Assembly (NCBI GenBank): GCA_013339895.1
Contig: JABACO010000005.1
Coordinates: forward strand, 11,953,509 to 12,017,508
Reading direction: 5' to 3'
Source of the DNA: Ephydatia muelleri
Lineage: Eukaryota > Porifera > Demospongiae > Spongillida > Spongillidae
Length of the DNA stretch: 64,000 nt
Both the position numbers and the translations under genes were made by a program. A model generated the notes under the pieces. It was not told the DNA's origin. It was given only the letters and a program-made list of their open reading frames with translations, and did not search any database. Below are positions 1-9,941 of the stretch, piece after piece; the first letter of the stretch is position 1; the number at the start of each line of letters is the position of its first letter.

Positions 1-274
1 ATGCATTTGCCTGCAGTTGTGTTTTTGAACTACTTTCATGATCAACATCCAAAACAAGTCCACTGTTGTCTAAAGAATGCATGCACGATAGAAGTGCAGT
101 GATTATCAACACGCTAGCGCGCTCAAATTTATATAAAACTTTACGATCAGCAATCACAGAAGTGCTTGAATTAGAATCCATGCACCGTTGCGTTAGCGCA
201 TGAAGTTGTCGATGCTGTTTCTGGTACTGTAGCCTCACTTTCCACACCGTAAATCATCCAATGTCTTCGTACTG

Positions 275-380
275 TCGAGTATACCGTCGCTTGTACAGTA
301 CAGTCGAGTACGAAATGATATACCGTCGCTTGCACCTTGCATGCAGGTGCAAGCGACGGTATACCTTTTCGTACTCGACA
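275..380. repeat. Imperfect inverted repeat with a TGCATGCA centre
   Basis: A hairpin-forming stretch. The segment CGAGTACGAAA...ATACCGTCGCTTGCACC from 305 is answered by its reverse complement ending at 377, around a TGCATGCA centre. A third partial copy of the GTATACCGTCGCTTG word lies just upstream at 280-295. It could be a small MITE end or a local fold-back; no target-site duplication was recognised. Nothing else is evident in 1-470. Confidence 0.6.
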
Positions 381-473
381 ATCGCACGAATGGAGATAGG
401 ATTTCGCTTGGGTATCGCATTGAAAAAGGCGGGATTGCAAGCTCATTAAATGTGCATTTATGCATTGTGAAAC

Positions 474-809
474 GTGACTGACACGTGCATGCTGACTCAT
501 AGTTTTTGCAACGCATGCACGTCTATCCAACAGTCTCGAAAGTCGGCTGGGGATTGGTCTGCATTAAGGACGCAAGTAAGGGAATTGGAAGATAGGCTCG
601 CCTTGCTCGAGAACGTCTTCGACCGTATTGATGAGATCGATACAACCGTGAATGAACTCAAAACTACAATAAGGGATTGTACAAGTAAGCCGCTAGTTGT
701 TTTTAAAGCGGTATTGTATAGACGAATTCATGCTTTTTTATAGTCAGCGCATCTAACTCGGATCGCGGGCGAAGTGACTCCCCTTCGAGCGAAAGACGTT
801 GTACCCTTG
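474..809 (+). pseudogene. Coiled-coil accessory gene, exons 1 and 2 (homologue of the CACTA second gene)
   Basis: Exon 1 (474-684, donor GTAAGC) encodes a heptad-rich coiled coil containing LRTQVRELEDRLALLE. Exon 2 (748-809, acceptor GTCAG, donor GTTAGT) ends in AKDVVPL. The CACTA accessory gene at 16355-17333 has the same plan: exon 1 with LRSQIRLMEERILKLEE and exon 2 ending AKNRVPL. Exon 3 follows at 5018-5197, beyond a 4.1-kb Ginger-like insertion lying in intron 2. The three exons join in frame, so the insertion has not broken the coding frame. No fourth exon was found; a DIRS-like fragment starts right after exon 3, so the gene is probably truncated. The first ATG is uncertain. The role is unknown; by analogy it may bind element ends. 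Confidence 0.55.
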
Positions 810-1160
810 GTTAGTGTACAAATAATACATGCCGGTGTCACGAAATTGTTTATCCCCCAATAATTTTACTCTCCCGGATGTTCTACTCCGAAATAATCTA
901 TCCTCCTGTGATAGATTATTCCGGAATAGATTATCCTCCCTTGGAATAGACTATCACCCCCATTCATGTGATAGATTATTCCAGAATAGATCATTCTCCT
1001 TTGGCGATGAATAGTAATTTGTCCTATACTTCCTGCCTGCATAGAAGCACCACCTAGCTCTGAGATAGGGGTCATGCTATATAAATTAAGAATGTTCATA
1101 TCTTTTTGAAGTGACTGAAATAGAGATTGCTGTTACATTTCTAACGCACACGGTGCACTG

Positions 1161-1455
1161 ATGGAAACTGAAGAATACAATGATATAGTGCGGTTCCTTG
1201 AGAGCAAAGGTGATAAGTAATGATCTTGGCCTCGAGGAGTGGAAGAGTCCAAAGACAAAGAGGATAAAAGGGCATATCGTCAAAAATGTGAAAGCTTCGC
1301 TACCCATGACGGTCTTTTGTTCAAACATAAAAGGCGCAAAAAACCTGAAACTGGAGCATTGGCGTCTACACGGGCTACCGGTGCGCGCGTGCGGGACGAG
1401 CCCCAGGATGAACGATACAGGGTGGTAAAAATCGACGAAAAGATGCAGGTGCTGG
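1161..1455 (+). pseudogene. Ginger-like transposase, N-terminal segment (degenerate)
   Basis: The translation contains a stretch like KDKRAYRQKCESF followed by DGLLFKHKRRKK and RYRVVKIDEKMQ. It aligns piece by piece with the second Ginger-like copy (62212-62516: KRAYRQKCEGF, DGLLFKTKRRKK, RYQVVTVDEKVR). In KRBA2/Ginger-type integrases this part precedes the H2C2 finger. The HFGVHKT segment found at the end of the second copy's exon is absent here. An open frame happens to run on into the following repeat gene; that is more likely chance than a true fusion. Confidence 0.55.
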
Positions 1456-1505
1456 TGTCAGTTTATTCGTTACTTATTTTGGCTAGTGAAGTTGTTTTTC
1501 TAAAA

Positions 1506-3392
1506 ATGCCTTCGCGTAATCGAAAGAAGAGAACGAAGCAACGAGCGGAATACCTCCAAAAGCAAGAAGAGAACAAGGCTAAAGCCCGAGAGCGCTACAA
1601 GGCCGACCCTGAAAAAAAGAAGGCCTCTGTACGCGAGAGCTACAAGGCCGATCCTGAAAAAAAGAAGGCCTCTGTACGCGAGAGCTACAAGGCCGATCCT
1701 GAAAAAAAGAAGGCCTCTGTACGCGAGAGCTACAAGGCCGATCCTGAAAAAAAGAAGGCCTCTGTACGCGAGAGCTACAAGGCCGATCCTGAAAAAAAGA
1801 AGGCCTCTGTACGCGAGAGCTACATCGCAAATATTGAACCTAAGCGTGCTGCTAAAAGGCAGCGATATGGAGAGGACCTCGAGGAGAACCGTGCTGCTAA
1901 AAGGCAGCGATATGGAGAGGACCTCGAGGAGAACCGTGCTGCTAAAAGGCAGCGATATGGAGAGGACCTCGAGGAGAACCGTGCTGTTAAAAGGCAGCGA
2001 TATCAAGAGAGCGTCGAGGAGAACCGTGCTGCTAAAAGGCGGATATACAGGGGTAATTCAGCTACCATTAAGGCAGCTAGAATGAGTCGGTATTGGAAGG
2101 GTCGTAGAACTACCACTACCACTACCACTACCACCCAAAGGTATGTTATAGCATGCTGTATGTACCATTTAAAATCTAAGGGCTGCTATGCACGTGGCTC
2201 ATGGCTTCCTGTCATGCACACATTAACACTCTTGTATGCCTGCATGACATATTATCAGATGTACAGTATGGCTTCCTACACGGGATGTTCCCTGGTAAAG
2301 GTCAATGTTTGTACAAAAGGTTATTTGTTACATGTACATGCATCTGTGTCTGTTACATTGTAAATGTGATGTGCAATAAAGGACTATACACATGTGTGTA
2401 CTACTGTAATTGCATTTTCAGAAATTTAATTAACAAGTCTGTCATGCGCATCCAACCCTTGCATGCAGCCGATTATCAGATGTACAGTAAGGCTTCCCAC
2501 AAGTAAAAGTTCCCCATGTACATGTAAAGGGTACAAAAGGTAATTTGTGTCTCTCACATTGTTTTAAAGGTCCACTACACATGTGTGTACAGAAAATTGA
2601 GTTGTATGAAAATAAAATAATTCACGTTATGCGCAGTTGGTAAAATGTTTTGATACATGATAAGGCATAATGTGTGGTAAAATAAAAGTACTGCAACCCT
2701 ATCTTCTCCCATATAGTTACTCCCTGTTTGAGCCCAACTCTCGCACACTAGCAGAGTATGGAGTGAGTCTTGAAAAAGCAATTCTTAGGGATAGTGAGCT
2801 TCTGAGTGATGTAAACAATGCTTTCTGCAATAGCCATCCATTGCTAGCTCAAAAGGTTGTTACAAGATCTGCCCGTGCAGCAGTAAGTAAGATTAGTGCA
2901 GATGCATTACTTGCTAAAGCAATAAGTGTACGAAGATCACAGGCAGAAGTGCCGCCGCCGCTGCCTGCAGCAGCGCTGGACCCACGGCCACACCCACGGC
3001 CACCGCCAGCAGAAGCCCCACCACCGCCTGCAGCAGTGCTGGACCCTCCGCCACCGCCAGCAGAAGCGTGGCCACCGCCTGCAGCAGCGCTGGACCCACC
3101 GCCTGCAGCGTTACCCCCGCTGATGCTCCCCCCAATGCTGCCCCCAATGCTGCCCCCGCCTTTTTTACTGCCCCCGCCACCCGCATGGCCTTACCCCGGG
3201 GGGGGGGGGGGGGGGGGAGAAGAAGAAGAGGAAGAGGCCGAGGAAGAGGAGGCGGCAAAACTATTTATTTTATCAAAAACAACTACACTTATCACTATTA
3301 ATTTTATTGTTATTGTAACATTAATTTTACATACGTATTTATTAAAGTTATATAGTAACTTGTGGTCGGGGCAATGCACAAAGCGTTCGTAA
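1506..3392 (+). CDS. Y-x2-N/D-x-E repeat protein with proline-rich tail, 2 exons, nested in Ginger-like element
   Basis: Exon 1 (1506-2140, donor GTATGT) opens with MPSRNRKKRTKQRAEY and then carries tandem 15-residue repeats: five of the type KADPEKKKASVRESY and several of the type GEDLEENRAAKRQRY, each encoded by 45-bp DNA repeats. Exon 2 (2717-3392, acceptor ATATAG) joins in frame and gives 436 codons. It encodes a helical part (SLEKAILRDSELL, ARAAVSKISADALL), a proline/alanine-rich stretch, then a G-run, an acidic stretch and a hydrophobic end. The 20-bp G-tract at 3198-3217 makes the last 60 residues frame-dependent and uncertain. Strongly basic, charged repeats of this kind occur in many uncharacterised sponge proteins (recalled, not searched). 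Function unknown; it is either cargo of the Ginger-like element or part of a nested element. Confidence 0.5.
3198..3217. repeat. Poly(G) tract, 20 bp
   Basis: An uninterrupted G-run inside the repeat-protein exon. It is one of eleven G/C homopolymers of at least 14 bp in the window. Length errors are likely here in any read technology, so the downstream frame cannot be trusted. Confidence 0.9.
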
Positions 3393-3480
3393 GGTATAGA
3401 CATTTTGTCCATTGCACATCGTTCCTCATCACATTACAGTTATGAAGCTTCGTTGACACGGAGAAAAAAAAACTTATGAA

Positions 3481-3777
3481 ACAAGTAAATAAAAACCTTC
3501 TCTAACGAGAAAGTTGGTGGGCATATAGGATTGACAATGTTGGTGTAAAAAGCACGGAAACAAGTGTGACAGAAATGTTACTGGAAAATTGAAATAGGCC
3601 TATATTTAGCCCAGTCACATTTAGGCAGCGCACGCCTGAGAAAATGGGCTAAATATAGGCCTATTTCAATTTTCCAGTAACATTTCTGTCACACTTGTTT
3701 CCGTGCTTTTTACACCAACATTGTCAATCCTATACGCCCACCAACTTTCTCGTTAGAGAAGGTTTTTATTTACTTGT
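3481..3777. mobile_element. Palindromic MITE with 133-bp arms
   Basis: The sequence 3481-3613 is repeated as its reverse complement at 3645-3777, almost base for base, around a 31-bp loop. The ends read ACAAGTAAATAAAAACC and GGTTTTTATTTACTTGT. It has no coding capacity and a transcript would fold into one long hairpin. A diverged relative of the arm lies at 50860-50925. It sits just upstream of the splice acceptor of the Ginger integrase segment. Confidence 0.85.
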
Positions 3778-3823
3778 GGTAATTAATACTGTAATTGAAT
3801 CGTATACTCTTATTCATTTACAG

Positions 3824-4303
3824 GCAGAGAAGATAGCCGAGCGGTACTATTGGAAAGGAATGACTATAAGGATGTAGCAGAATATTGTGGTACTTGCCTA
3901 GTATGTCAAAGGAGGAACAAAATGCCCAAGAAGACTGCAAGCCTACATCCGGTTGGTGTTCCTAATCGAGCGTTTGCACAATGGGGTATGGACCTAGTAG
4001 GTCCATTGTCAGGTGCAGTTGTCTGTTATCTAATGGTGCTGACAGAATATCTAACCAAACGGCCAGAGGTATATTGCATACCTAATAAGGAGGCAATAAC
4101 TGTGTCTAGGTTTCTGAAGAAGCTAGTCGGAAGATTTGGGGTACCAGAAATAATCATATCAGACCAGGGACGAGAGTTTTGCAATGAGCTCAATGATAAT
4201 TTTTGCAGTAGCTTAGGTATTGCGAGACACATCTGCACAGATACCATCCCCAAAGCAACGGCCTCACAGAGCGATTTAACCAGACAATTTGTGCTTGCTT
4301 AAG
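3824..4303 (+). pseudogene. Ginger-like integrase segment: H2C2 zinc finger and rve core
   Basis: After an acceptor ending at 3823 the translation reads AEKIAERYYWKGM, then CGTCLVCQRRNK (the CC half of the H2C2 finger), then WGMDLVGPL with the first catalytic Asp, and IISDQGREFCN with the second. The last catalytic region follows around 4250-4290. The match is to integrase cores of the KRBA2/Ginger/gypsy clan. The flanking TIRs with CCGG duplications argue for Ginger rather than an LTR element. The segment is degenerate and not expected to be active. Confidence 0.65.
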
Positions 4304-4736
4304 TAAGTACTCAGAAGGTGGAAAGCTAAATTGGGAGGATGATTTAGACCTTTTTTTGCTCGGTTATCGCTCATCCATTCATTGATTTCCAATAAGCAAC
4401 AAATGAAACGCAAAGAAGCGGTCTAGTACTATGAGAAAAACGTAATGACGTAATGACTGTAATTTGTATTTGTGTAATGAATAAATGCAATGCAATCGCG
4501 TTAATATGATACAGTATACATACAACTGCATGCATTTGTTGTGCTTGTTATGTGATCTTTTCTCAATGCTATGATAGTCACGTATACGCACTACACATGC
4601 ATGTCACGTGCACGTGCACTCACATGCAAATTAACAAAAGATTGTTACAAGTATTGCAATGCTTGTACAAACACAGATTGAAGAAGTACACGCATACGAC
4701 GCACACACAGCCTGCATGTGTACGCGCACAGACACA

Positions 4737-4785
4737 AACACACAACACACACACACACACACACAACACACACACACGCAACAAT
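4737..4785. repeat. (CA)n microsatellite
   Basis: Interrupted CA dinucleotide run near the right end of the Ginger-like element. 4304-4736 otherwise shows only A+T-rich sequence with no coding signal. Confidence 0.9.
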
Positions 4786-5017
4786 TGCAATATGATCTTG
4801 AAGTAAGTGTGTTTGTTATTTTGTTTGATCTGTGTATTTGGATCCTTATCAGCAAGGGGGATAGTTTATTCTGACGGCGGATAAACTATTCCGGAATAAT
4901 TTATCAGGACGGATAAAAAATTCCAGAATACATTACCCGGAGGATTAAATTTTAGAGGGGATAATCTATTTCGTGACACCGGCAATGAGCTGACATGCAC
5001 ATACGCATCTTCTGCAG

Positions 5018-5197
5018 ACAATTTTACAGGACGCGTTCCACGAGAACAGTGATGAATTGGCAGAGGTGCTGCCCTCATGTGTGTGGTCAGACGTGAGTAC
5101 TACGTTAAAGTCCAAGCTTCTTGAGTCAGTGCGGGGCCACCTCAAGCACAACAAGTACACTGTACCACCCGAGAAGAAGATTATGAAAAGAGTTAAG
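5018..5197 (+). pseudogene. Coiled-coil accessory gene, exon 3
   Basis: An exon of exactly 180 nt between acceptor CTGCAG and donor GTATTC. It encodes ILQDAFHENSDELAEVL near its start and KHNKYTVPPEKKIMKRVK at its end. The matching CACTA exon (16998-16819) is also 180 nt in the same phase and reads ILQDAFHQHAEELKAAM and FKKYPIPNSTALTKRIK. It belongs with exons at 474-684 and 748-809, from which the Ginger-like insertion separates it. The following sequence is a DIRS-like fragment. Confidence 0.6.
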
Positions 5198-6640
5198 GTA
5201 TTCACGTATGGCTGCGGTGTTGATGTCACGTTTTCCAAACAATGGCCCAGAGCTGTGGGCTTACCAGGCTTCCATCGTGCGAGCCGCTCGTAAATACGAG
5301 GGAACGGCGTGGGTGGCCTATGATAGACAATACAGACGGGAAGCCTTAGCGGGGAAGTGCTTGAACTGGTCGAGAGTCAACCCCCGCCTATACAGTGAAG
5401 CCTTCACTGGGCGAGCCAAGGCAATCCCGCGGTGCCACCAGTGTTTAAGTGACACCCACACCCTGTCAGCTTGCCCGCTCGCAGCTCCCGGAGGTAACCC
5501 GGACGGCCTAGATACAACCAAGTCCTCAGCCCCACAGGAGATCTGCAGAGGGTACAACGACGGCCATACCCGCTGCCGCTACCGCCACGTGTGTAGCGGG
5601 TGCAGCTATCCCCACCCATGGAGCAGGTGCCCAAAACATTCCAGCAAAGGAGGCCACGATCGAGGAAGGTCTAGGTCCCCTTCTAGGAAAGGTGGGAAGT
5701 GGCAGGGCCGGACATAGTATGGCAGATGCGTGGCTTAGCAAAATGTTCTTTGAATAGATAGTAAACTGATTAAAAATTAAAAAATTAACTGTTTAACAAT
5801 TGCGCTCACGCATTTACTCCACTCATTTGGGTGTGACCGCCTGAACATCAGGCTTACATATTGTAATGATACCGCGCAAGCTGCTCACCTTGATTTAGCA
5901 CCTTACAGTAGGGGTACATGGGCGGGAAAAGGGGCAGGTCAGTTTGGAGTTAACCATTCCAACACATACCCACCTGCAGATGAGGGCAACAAGTATGCCA
6001 CACAGCTGACCTTCTGGGCTTAGATTGTTGCAGGCTGCAAACACCTTCATTGATCCCGGAAGTCCTTGGGGGCGTCACCCCTATGCATTATTCCACGTGG
6101 GAATTGGCACTGCGGGGTCACCCGAATGCAGAATTTGTACACTATATTTGCGCGGGCCTGCGGTTCGGCTTCAGGGTCGGTTTCGATCACTGTCGCACAC
6201 TCAGAAGTGCCAATTTAAACACGATGTCTGCGTTTCAACATCCCGAACCAATTGCAGAATATATATAGAAAGAGCTCCAACGAAGTAGAACGCTAGGTCC
6301 TTTTCCAGTTGGAGGCAGGCTGAAATTGGCTATCCAAATAAGCAGATTTGGAGTGATACCTAAAGGCCATAACGAGGGCAAATGGAGACTCATAACCGAC
6401 TTATCGTATCCGACGGGCACAGCGTAAATGATGGGATCAACCCAGCACTTTGCTCTCTGCGCTACACCACGATGGAAATAGTTGCATCGGAGGCAGCAGC
6501 GCTTGGCCCAGGGACACTCATCACGAAGGTGAACATTGAATCGGCCTACCGGTTGGTCCTCGTTCATCGTTCGCAACTAGGCCTAAGGCTGGGAGACAAG
6601 CTGTATATTGACCCGATGCTACCATACAATAGTATATTGG
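5198..6640 (+). mobile_element. DIRS-like (tyrosine-recombinase) retrotransposon fossil
   Basis: A broken fragment in two parts. 5208-5717 encodes a gag-like region with ELWAYQASIVRAARKYEGT and a Cys/His-rich end (RCRYRHVCSGCSYPHPWSRC) typical of DIRS-type gag proteins. 6290-6640 encodes part of a reverse transcriptase, with GVIPKGHNEGKWRLITDLSY, VNDGINPALCSLRYT and YIDPMLP. There is no recombinase or RNase H region and no terminal repeats; the right side is cut off by the repeat beginning near 6640. It carries several breaks and is an old relic. About 5750-5950 shows no coding signal. Confidence 0.75.
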
Positions 6641-7215
6641 CACCAGTATTGTTGCCATGACGGTTTGTCCTAGGTAGCCTAGAACCTTTGCATTATGTAA
6701 GGTCTGGGGACCTAAAGACCTTACAAACACCCCCCTGTATCATATTAGGAACAGCTCAGGAACACAGGTACAATGTAACCTAGTTCCAAACAACAGCCTC
6801 CATGTCCAGCAAAAGTTTTGGGTTGTACCGATGTCACGCTGACTGTGAGCTATGACAGGGCATTAAACGCTGTGCATGTTCATAGGGGTATGGTCACTGT
6901 ATAGATAGCAATGTCAGCAAAACACTCAGGTCCACTCTCCCTATGTTCCTGAAGCTTTGTATATTCGCACCAGTCTTTTTGCCGACGGTTAGTCCTAGGT
7001 AGCCTACAATCTTTGCATTATGTAAGGTCTGGGGACCTAAAGACCTTATAAACACCTACCTGTGTCCTATTAGGAGCAGCTCAGGAACACAGGTACAATG
7101 TAACCTAGTTCCAACCAGCAGCCTCCATGTCCAGCACAAGTTTTGGGTTGTACCGATGTCACTCTGACTGTGAGCTATGACAGGGCATTAAACGCTGTGC
7201 ATGTTCATAGGGCAT
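6640..7215. repeat. Tandem repeat units 1 and 2 (about 320 bp each)
   Basis: Two direct copies of a unit containing GGCACCAGT, a 170-bp core (6655-6826 and 6983-7151) and a tail reading ACCGATGTC...GGGCATTAAACGCTG. Each core contains the palindromic word AAGGTCTGGGGACCTAAAGACCTT. Unit 2 is interrupted at 7215 by the hAT element and resumes at 9125. No coding potential was found. Confidence 0.8.
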
Positions 7216-9124
7216 CAGGGGCAGACGTACGAATTTATATTGGGGGGGGGGGGGGTTTAAAAGGGGAGGGTGTAGGGAGGGGGTAGATCCCTCCCTAAAG
7301 GGGTCTGGGGCGTAGCCCCAGCCGCTTTTTTAATGTAGTACTTTTTCCAAGAAACTAAAGATGCCGCCGCTTTTTTAACACATTGTAGATTTTCAGCCCG
7401 ATACAATTTTGAATCTATACACCGCTTTATAATTACACAAATGAAAAGAACATAAAATAAACAGTCTAATCTTCTGACTCAATAGATTTGCAAAACAAAC
7501 GCCTAGGTTTTTCTTGCACAAATCGTGGTACAACAGTTTCCGTTTGTAACGACAAACGGAAACTGTTATTAAAACGACAAACATTCGGCATGGTGGATAG
7601 ACATCATGGTTAGACCTGTCAACCTTTCTTCGGTCATTGTTGAACGTAAGTTTTATTCGTCTCAAAACTGAAAAAGACCTTTCTGCCTGACAAGTTCCAA
7701 TCGGTGTCGTACATCCAATTAAAATTAGTTGGCGAATGTTTGGGAAAATGTCTTCATCTGCATATGGCAATGCATCCATCAAATCCTCTGGTTGTCTTCA
7801 CGTCTGCCTTCATTCCAAAAGAGTTTCTAGCAAACTAGCTTTTGCTTTTAGACAAGCAGCGCTTGGCATATCAACTTCCCAAAATAGCAGCTGCTTTGCC
7901 AGATCGTCTGAATCCTTCAGTCTTGCATAATTTGCAGATAATTGAAGGGCATAGAGACATCAGTGATTGCACAACTCGATTTTCATTCATTCATCTGACT
8001 TAATAAGCTATCTAAGAATGGAATACCTAAACATCTCTTATAATATTCACTTGGTGAATTGGCTGGAACATTTGAACGATGCTGTTGATACTTACAAATC
8101 CTAGGAATTGTAATTACTGCTCCTCTGTCAGTAGCCAATGATTCAGCCTCTCCAAACCACTCACTCCATACACTATCAAAATCTTCTCTCATGTAAGATA
8201 CTTCTTCAATAGCAAGGTCAATATGCCTGTAAGCAGTTACAATGTCAGCATCATGCTTCTGAAGTTTGATGCATACTCCTTTGAGAGGGTCAAGGCCATG
8301 AAGTAATACTATCAATGAAAGAATGTTCTTACTTGTAGCAAGTGATTGTTTTGGACCTTCTGTCTTTATTCTAGTGGGTGTATCCCATCACCAGTCATCA
8401 TGGGGCACACCTGCCTTTTGGAGGTTGGGGTACCCAGTTGGATTGGTCATGGTATCAAGACATGCAATTATATAACCATAGAGATTGTAAAACCTTTCCA
8501 AACAGTCATGCCTCTCGACCCATCTGGTCTTACAAAGGCTTTTATTTTTTTTACATGAGGCTCAGAAATATATACATCTAGCACCAACTCAAAGAATCTT
8601 TGCTTTTTAGGAGAGTTATGAAAGGTACGTAGAATAGCCACGGACGAATGGCACATGGGAATATCTCTACTATTATGTCTGCAGCGTAATGAATAAGAAA
8701 CAACTGTGAATAAGTACGGCACCATTGCTTAACGGTAAACCGCGCCTCATTAACAAAAGCGTACATGTAGGAGGAACGTAATTAGGATTGGGGGGGCCCA
8801 AAGGGTGCGTCCAATATTAATTCAGTGTGCTTTATGTACATAATGCTCAAGATTGAGGGTGAACCAAGGGCCCTTCGATCAAGCATGTCGTAGTATGAAA
8901 TACAGTCACATACCCATGCATGACACTGTATATAATACCTAAAGAATTCGTTCAACACCATTTGCTTCATCTTATTTCTTGGCTGAAATAGGTCGCTCGT
9001 GATCGAGTACAATACGAATTCTAATTTGCGGGCAGTCTGGCCAATAATATTATTCATAATGGTGGGTTTGGGGGGGGGGGGGGGGGGTTTTAACCCCCCA
9101 AAACCCCCCCTAGATCCGCTACTG
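7216..9124 (-). mobile_element. hAT-like DNA transposon, decayed
   Basis: It interrupts repeat unit 2: 9125 onward continues the unit, and the uninterrupted target is visible in unit 3 near 9455. The ends read CAGGGGCAGAC and, inverted, CAGTAGCGGAT, followed on both sides by G-rich then A/T sequence. GGCAT is duplicated at 7211-7215 and 9125-9129, which is shorter than the usual 8 bp for hAT. The interior encodes hAT transposase fragments on the minus strand (8500-7600). G-runs lie at 7242-7255 and 9070-9087. Confidence 0.65.
7393..8560 (-). pseudogene. hAT transposase fragments (RNase-H-like part and C-terminal dimerisation region)
   Basis: Read on the minus strand. The first pieces (8560-8315) resemble the ERFYNLYG and IACLDTMTNPTGYPNL region. 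Next comes HGLDPLKGVCIKLQKHDADIV and MREDFDSVWSEWF (8315-7983). The C-terminal hAT dimerisation motif follows: FPNIRQLILIGCTTPIGTCQ then AERSFSVLRRIK (7780-7650). Homologues are the ZMYM1/52-kDa-repressor-type hAT proteins. The frame is interrupted several times and the N-terminal zinc finger is missing, so it is inactive. Confidence 0.7.
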
Positions 9125-9475
9125 GGCATACCAATAGTATGGTTATTGTATGGATAGCAATGTCAGCAAAACACTCAGCAACACTCTCCCTATGTTCCTG
9201 AAGCTTTGTATATTGGCACCAGTCTTGTTGACAACCCAAAACTTGTGCTGGACATGGAGGCTGTTGGTTGGAACTAGGTTACATTGTACCTGTGTTCCTG
9301 AGCTGCTCCTAATAGGACACAGGTAGGTGTTTATAAGGTCTTTAGGTCCCCAGACCTTACATCATGCAAAGGTACTTTGGACTAACCGTCATGGACCGAT
9401 GTCCCGCTGACTGTGAGCTATGACAGGGCATTAAACACTGTGCATGTTCATAGGGCATACCAATGGTATCTCAGG
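9125..9475. repeat. Repeat unit 2 remainder and unit 3 with an inverted core
   Basis: After the hAT element, the end of unit 2 runs to about 9230. In unit 3 the outer parts are in the normal direction, but the 164-bp core (9231-9394) is the reverse complement of the cores at 6655-6826 and 6983-7151. The inversion is clean: the left flank still reads CACCAGTCTTGTTG and the right flank ACCGATGTC. Confidence 0.8.
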
Positions 9476-9941
9476 GGACTTAAGGTCGGGTGCAATGCTT
9501 TTTTCACGCGTAAATTGCTTTGTGGCCGATTTATTGTTTTGTCTTCAAAACGGCAAAGATGATACACAATTGGAATCGTCTTTGAACAAGGAATTAGAAA
9601 TACTGTTTTGTAACACATGGATGATCTTGTTTCAAACGATACGGTTCGCTGAGGTAGATCCATTTTAAAAACAAACTTGTCAAAAGGCGGAAGGATAGCC
9701 GGGGGCGTCTGTTGCCTTTGGGCACTTATGCAGTCCCCCCCCCCCCCCCCCCCCCCCCCCCACCTTATTTAATTGAATTCTAGAAATATTGAAAAAATAA
9801 TTTCCAGCGTAGTGAAAACCCTAATCATGTTTAAATCTATAGTGAAATCCAGCTGTCATTGCGACCGCCATTTTACTACGGGAAGACGAGATAAGTGCAA
9901 TTGCATGGTTCCAGAACAACAGCCTCATAGCTAAGGACAAA

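Larger units (their letters stand above)
836..4978 (+). mobile_element. Ginger-like DNA transposon (integrase-type, TIR-bearing)
   Basis: Both ends begin TGTCACGAAAT followed by a TTATCCCC word, in inverted orientation, and both are flanked by CCGG (832-835 and 4979-4982), a 4-bp target-site duplication. The ends carry many copies of an A/T-rich palindromic word related to GGAATAGATTATCC (880-1010 and 4855-4975). Inside are an N-terminal transposase segment (1161-1455) and an H2C2 zinc finger plus integrase core (3824-4303). Ginger elements are known to encode LTR-type integrases but move as DNA. A second copy starts at 62056, also next to CCGG. This copy is degenerate and carries an extra gene (1506-3392) and a palindromic MITE (3481-3777). 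It sits in an intron of the coiled-coil gene 474-5197. Confidence 0.72.

Noticed and set aside
1239-2363. A single 374-codon ORF fusing the Ginger N-terminal part to the repeat protein
   Set aside because: The repeat gene has its own ATG at 1506, a donor at 2141 and an in-frame second exon, while the transposase part is degenerate; the shared frame is probably chance.
2914-3258. Antisense ORF rich in Leu/Pro/Ala opposite the proline-rich exon
   Set aside because: It is the compositional shadow of the CCG/CAG-rich coding sequence on the plus strand.
3850-4302. Integrase segment as evidence of an LTR retroelement
   Set aside because: The TGTCACG inverted ends with CCGG duplications on both sides and the absence of LTRs and reverse transcriptase favour a Ginger-type DNA element.
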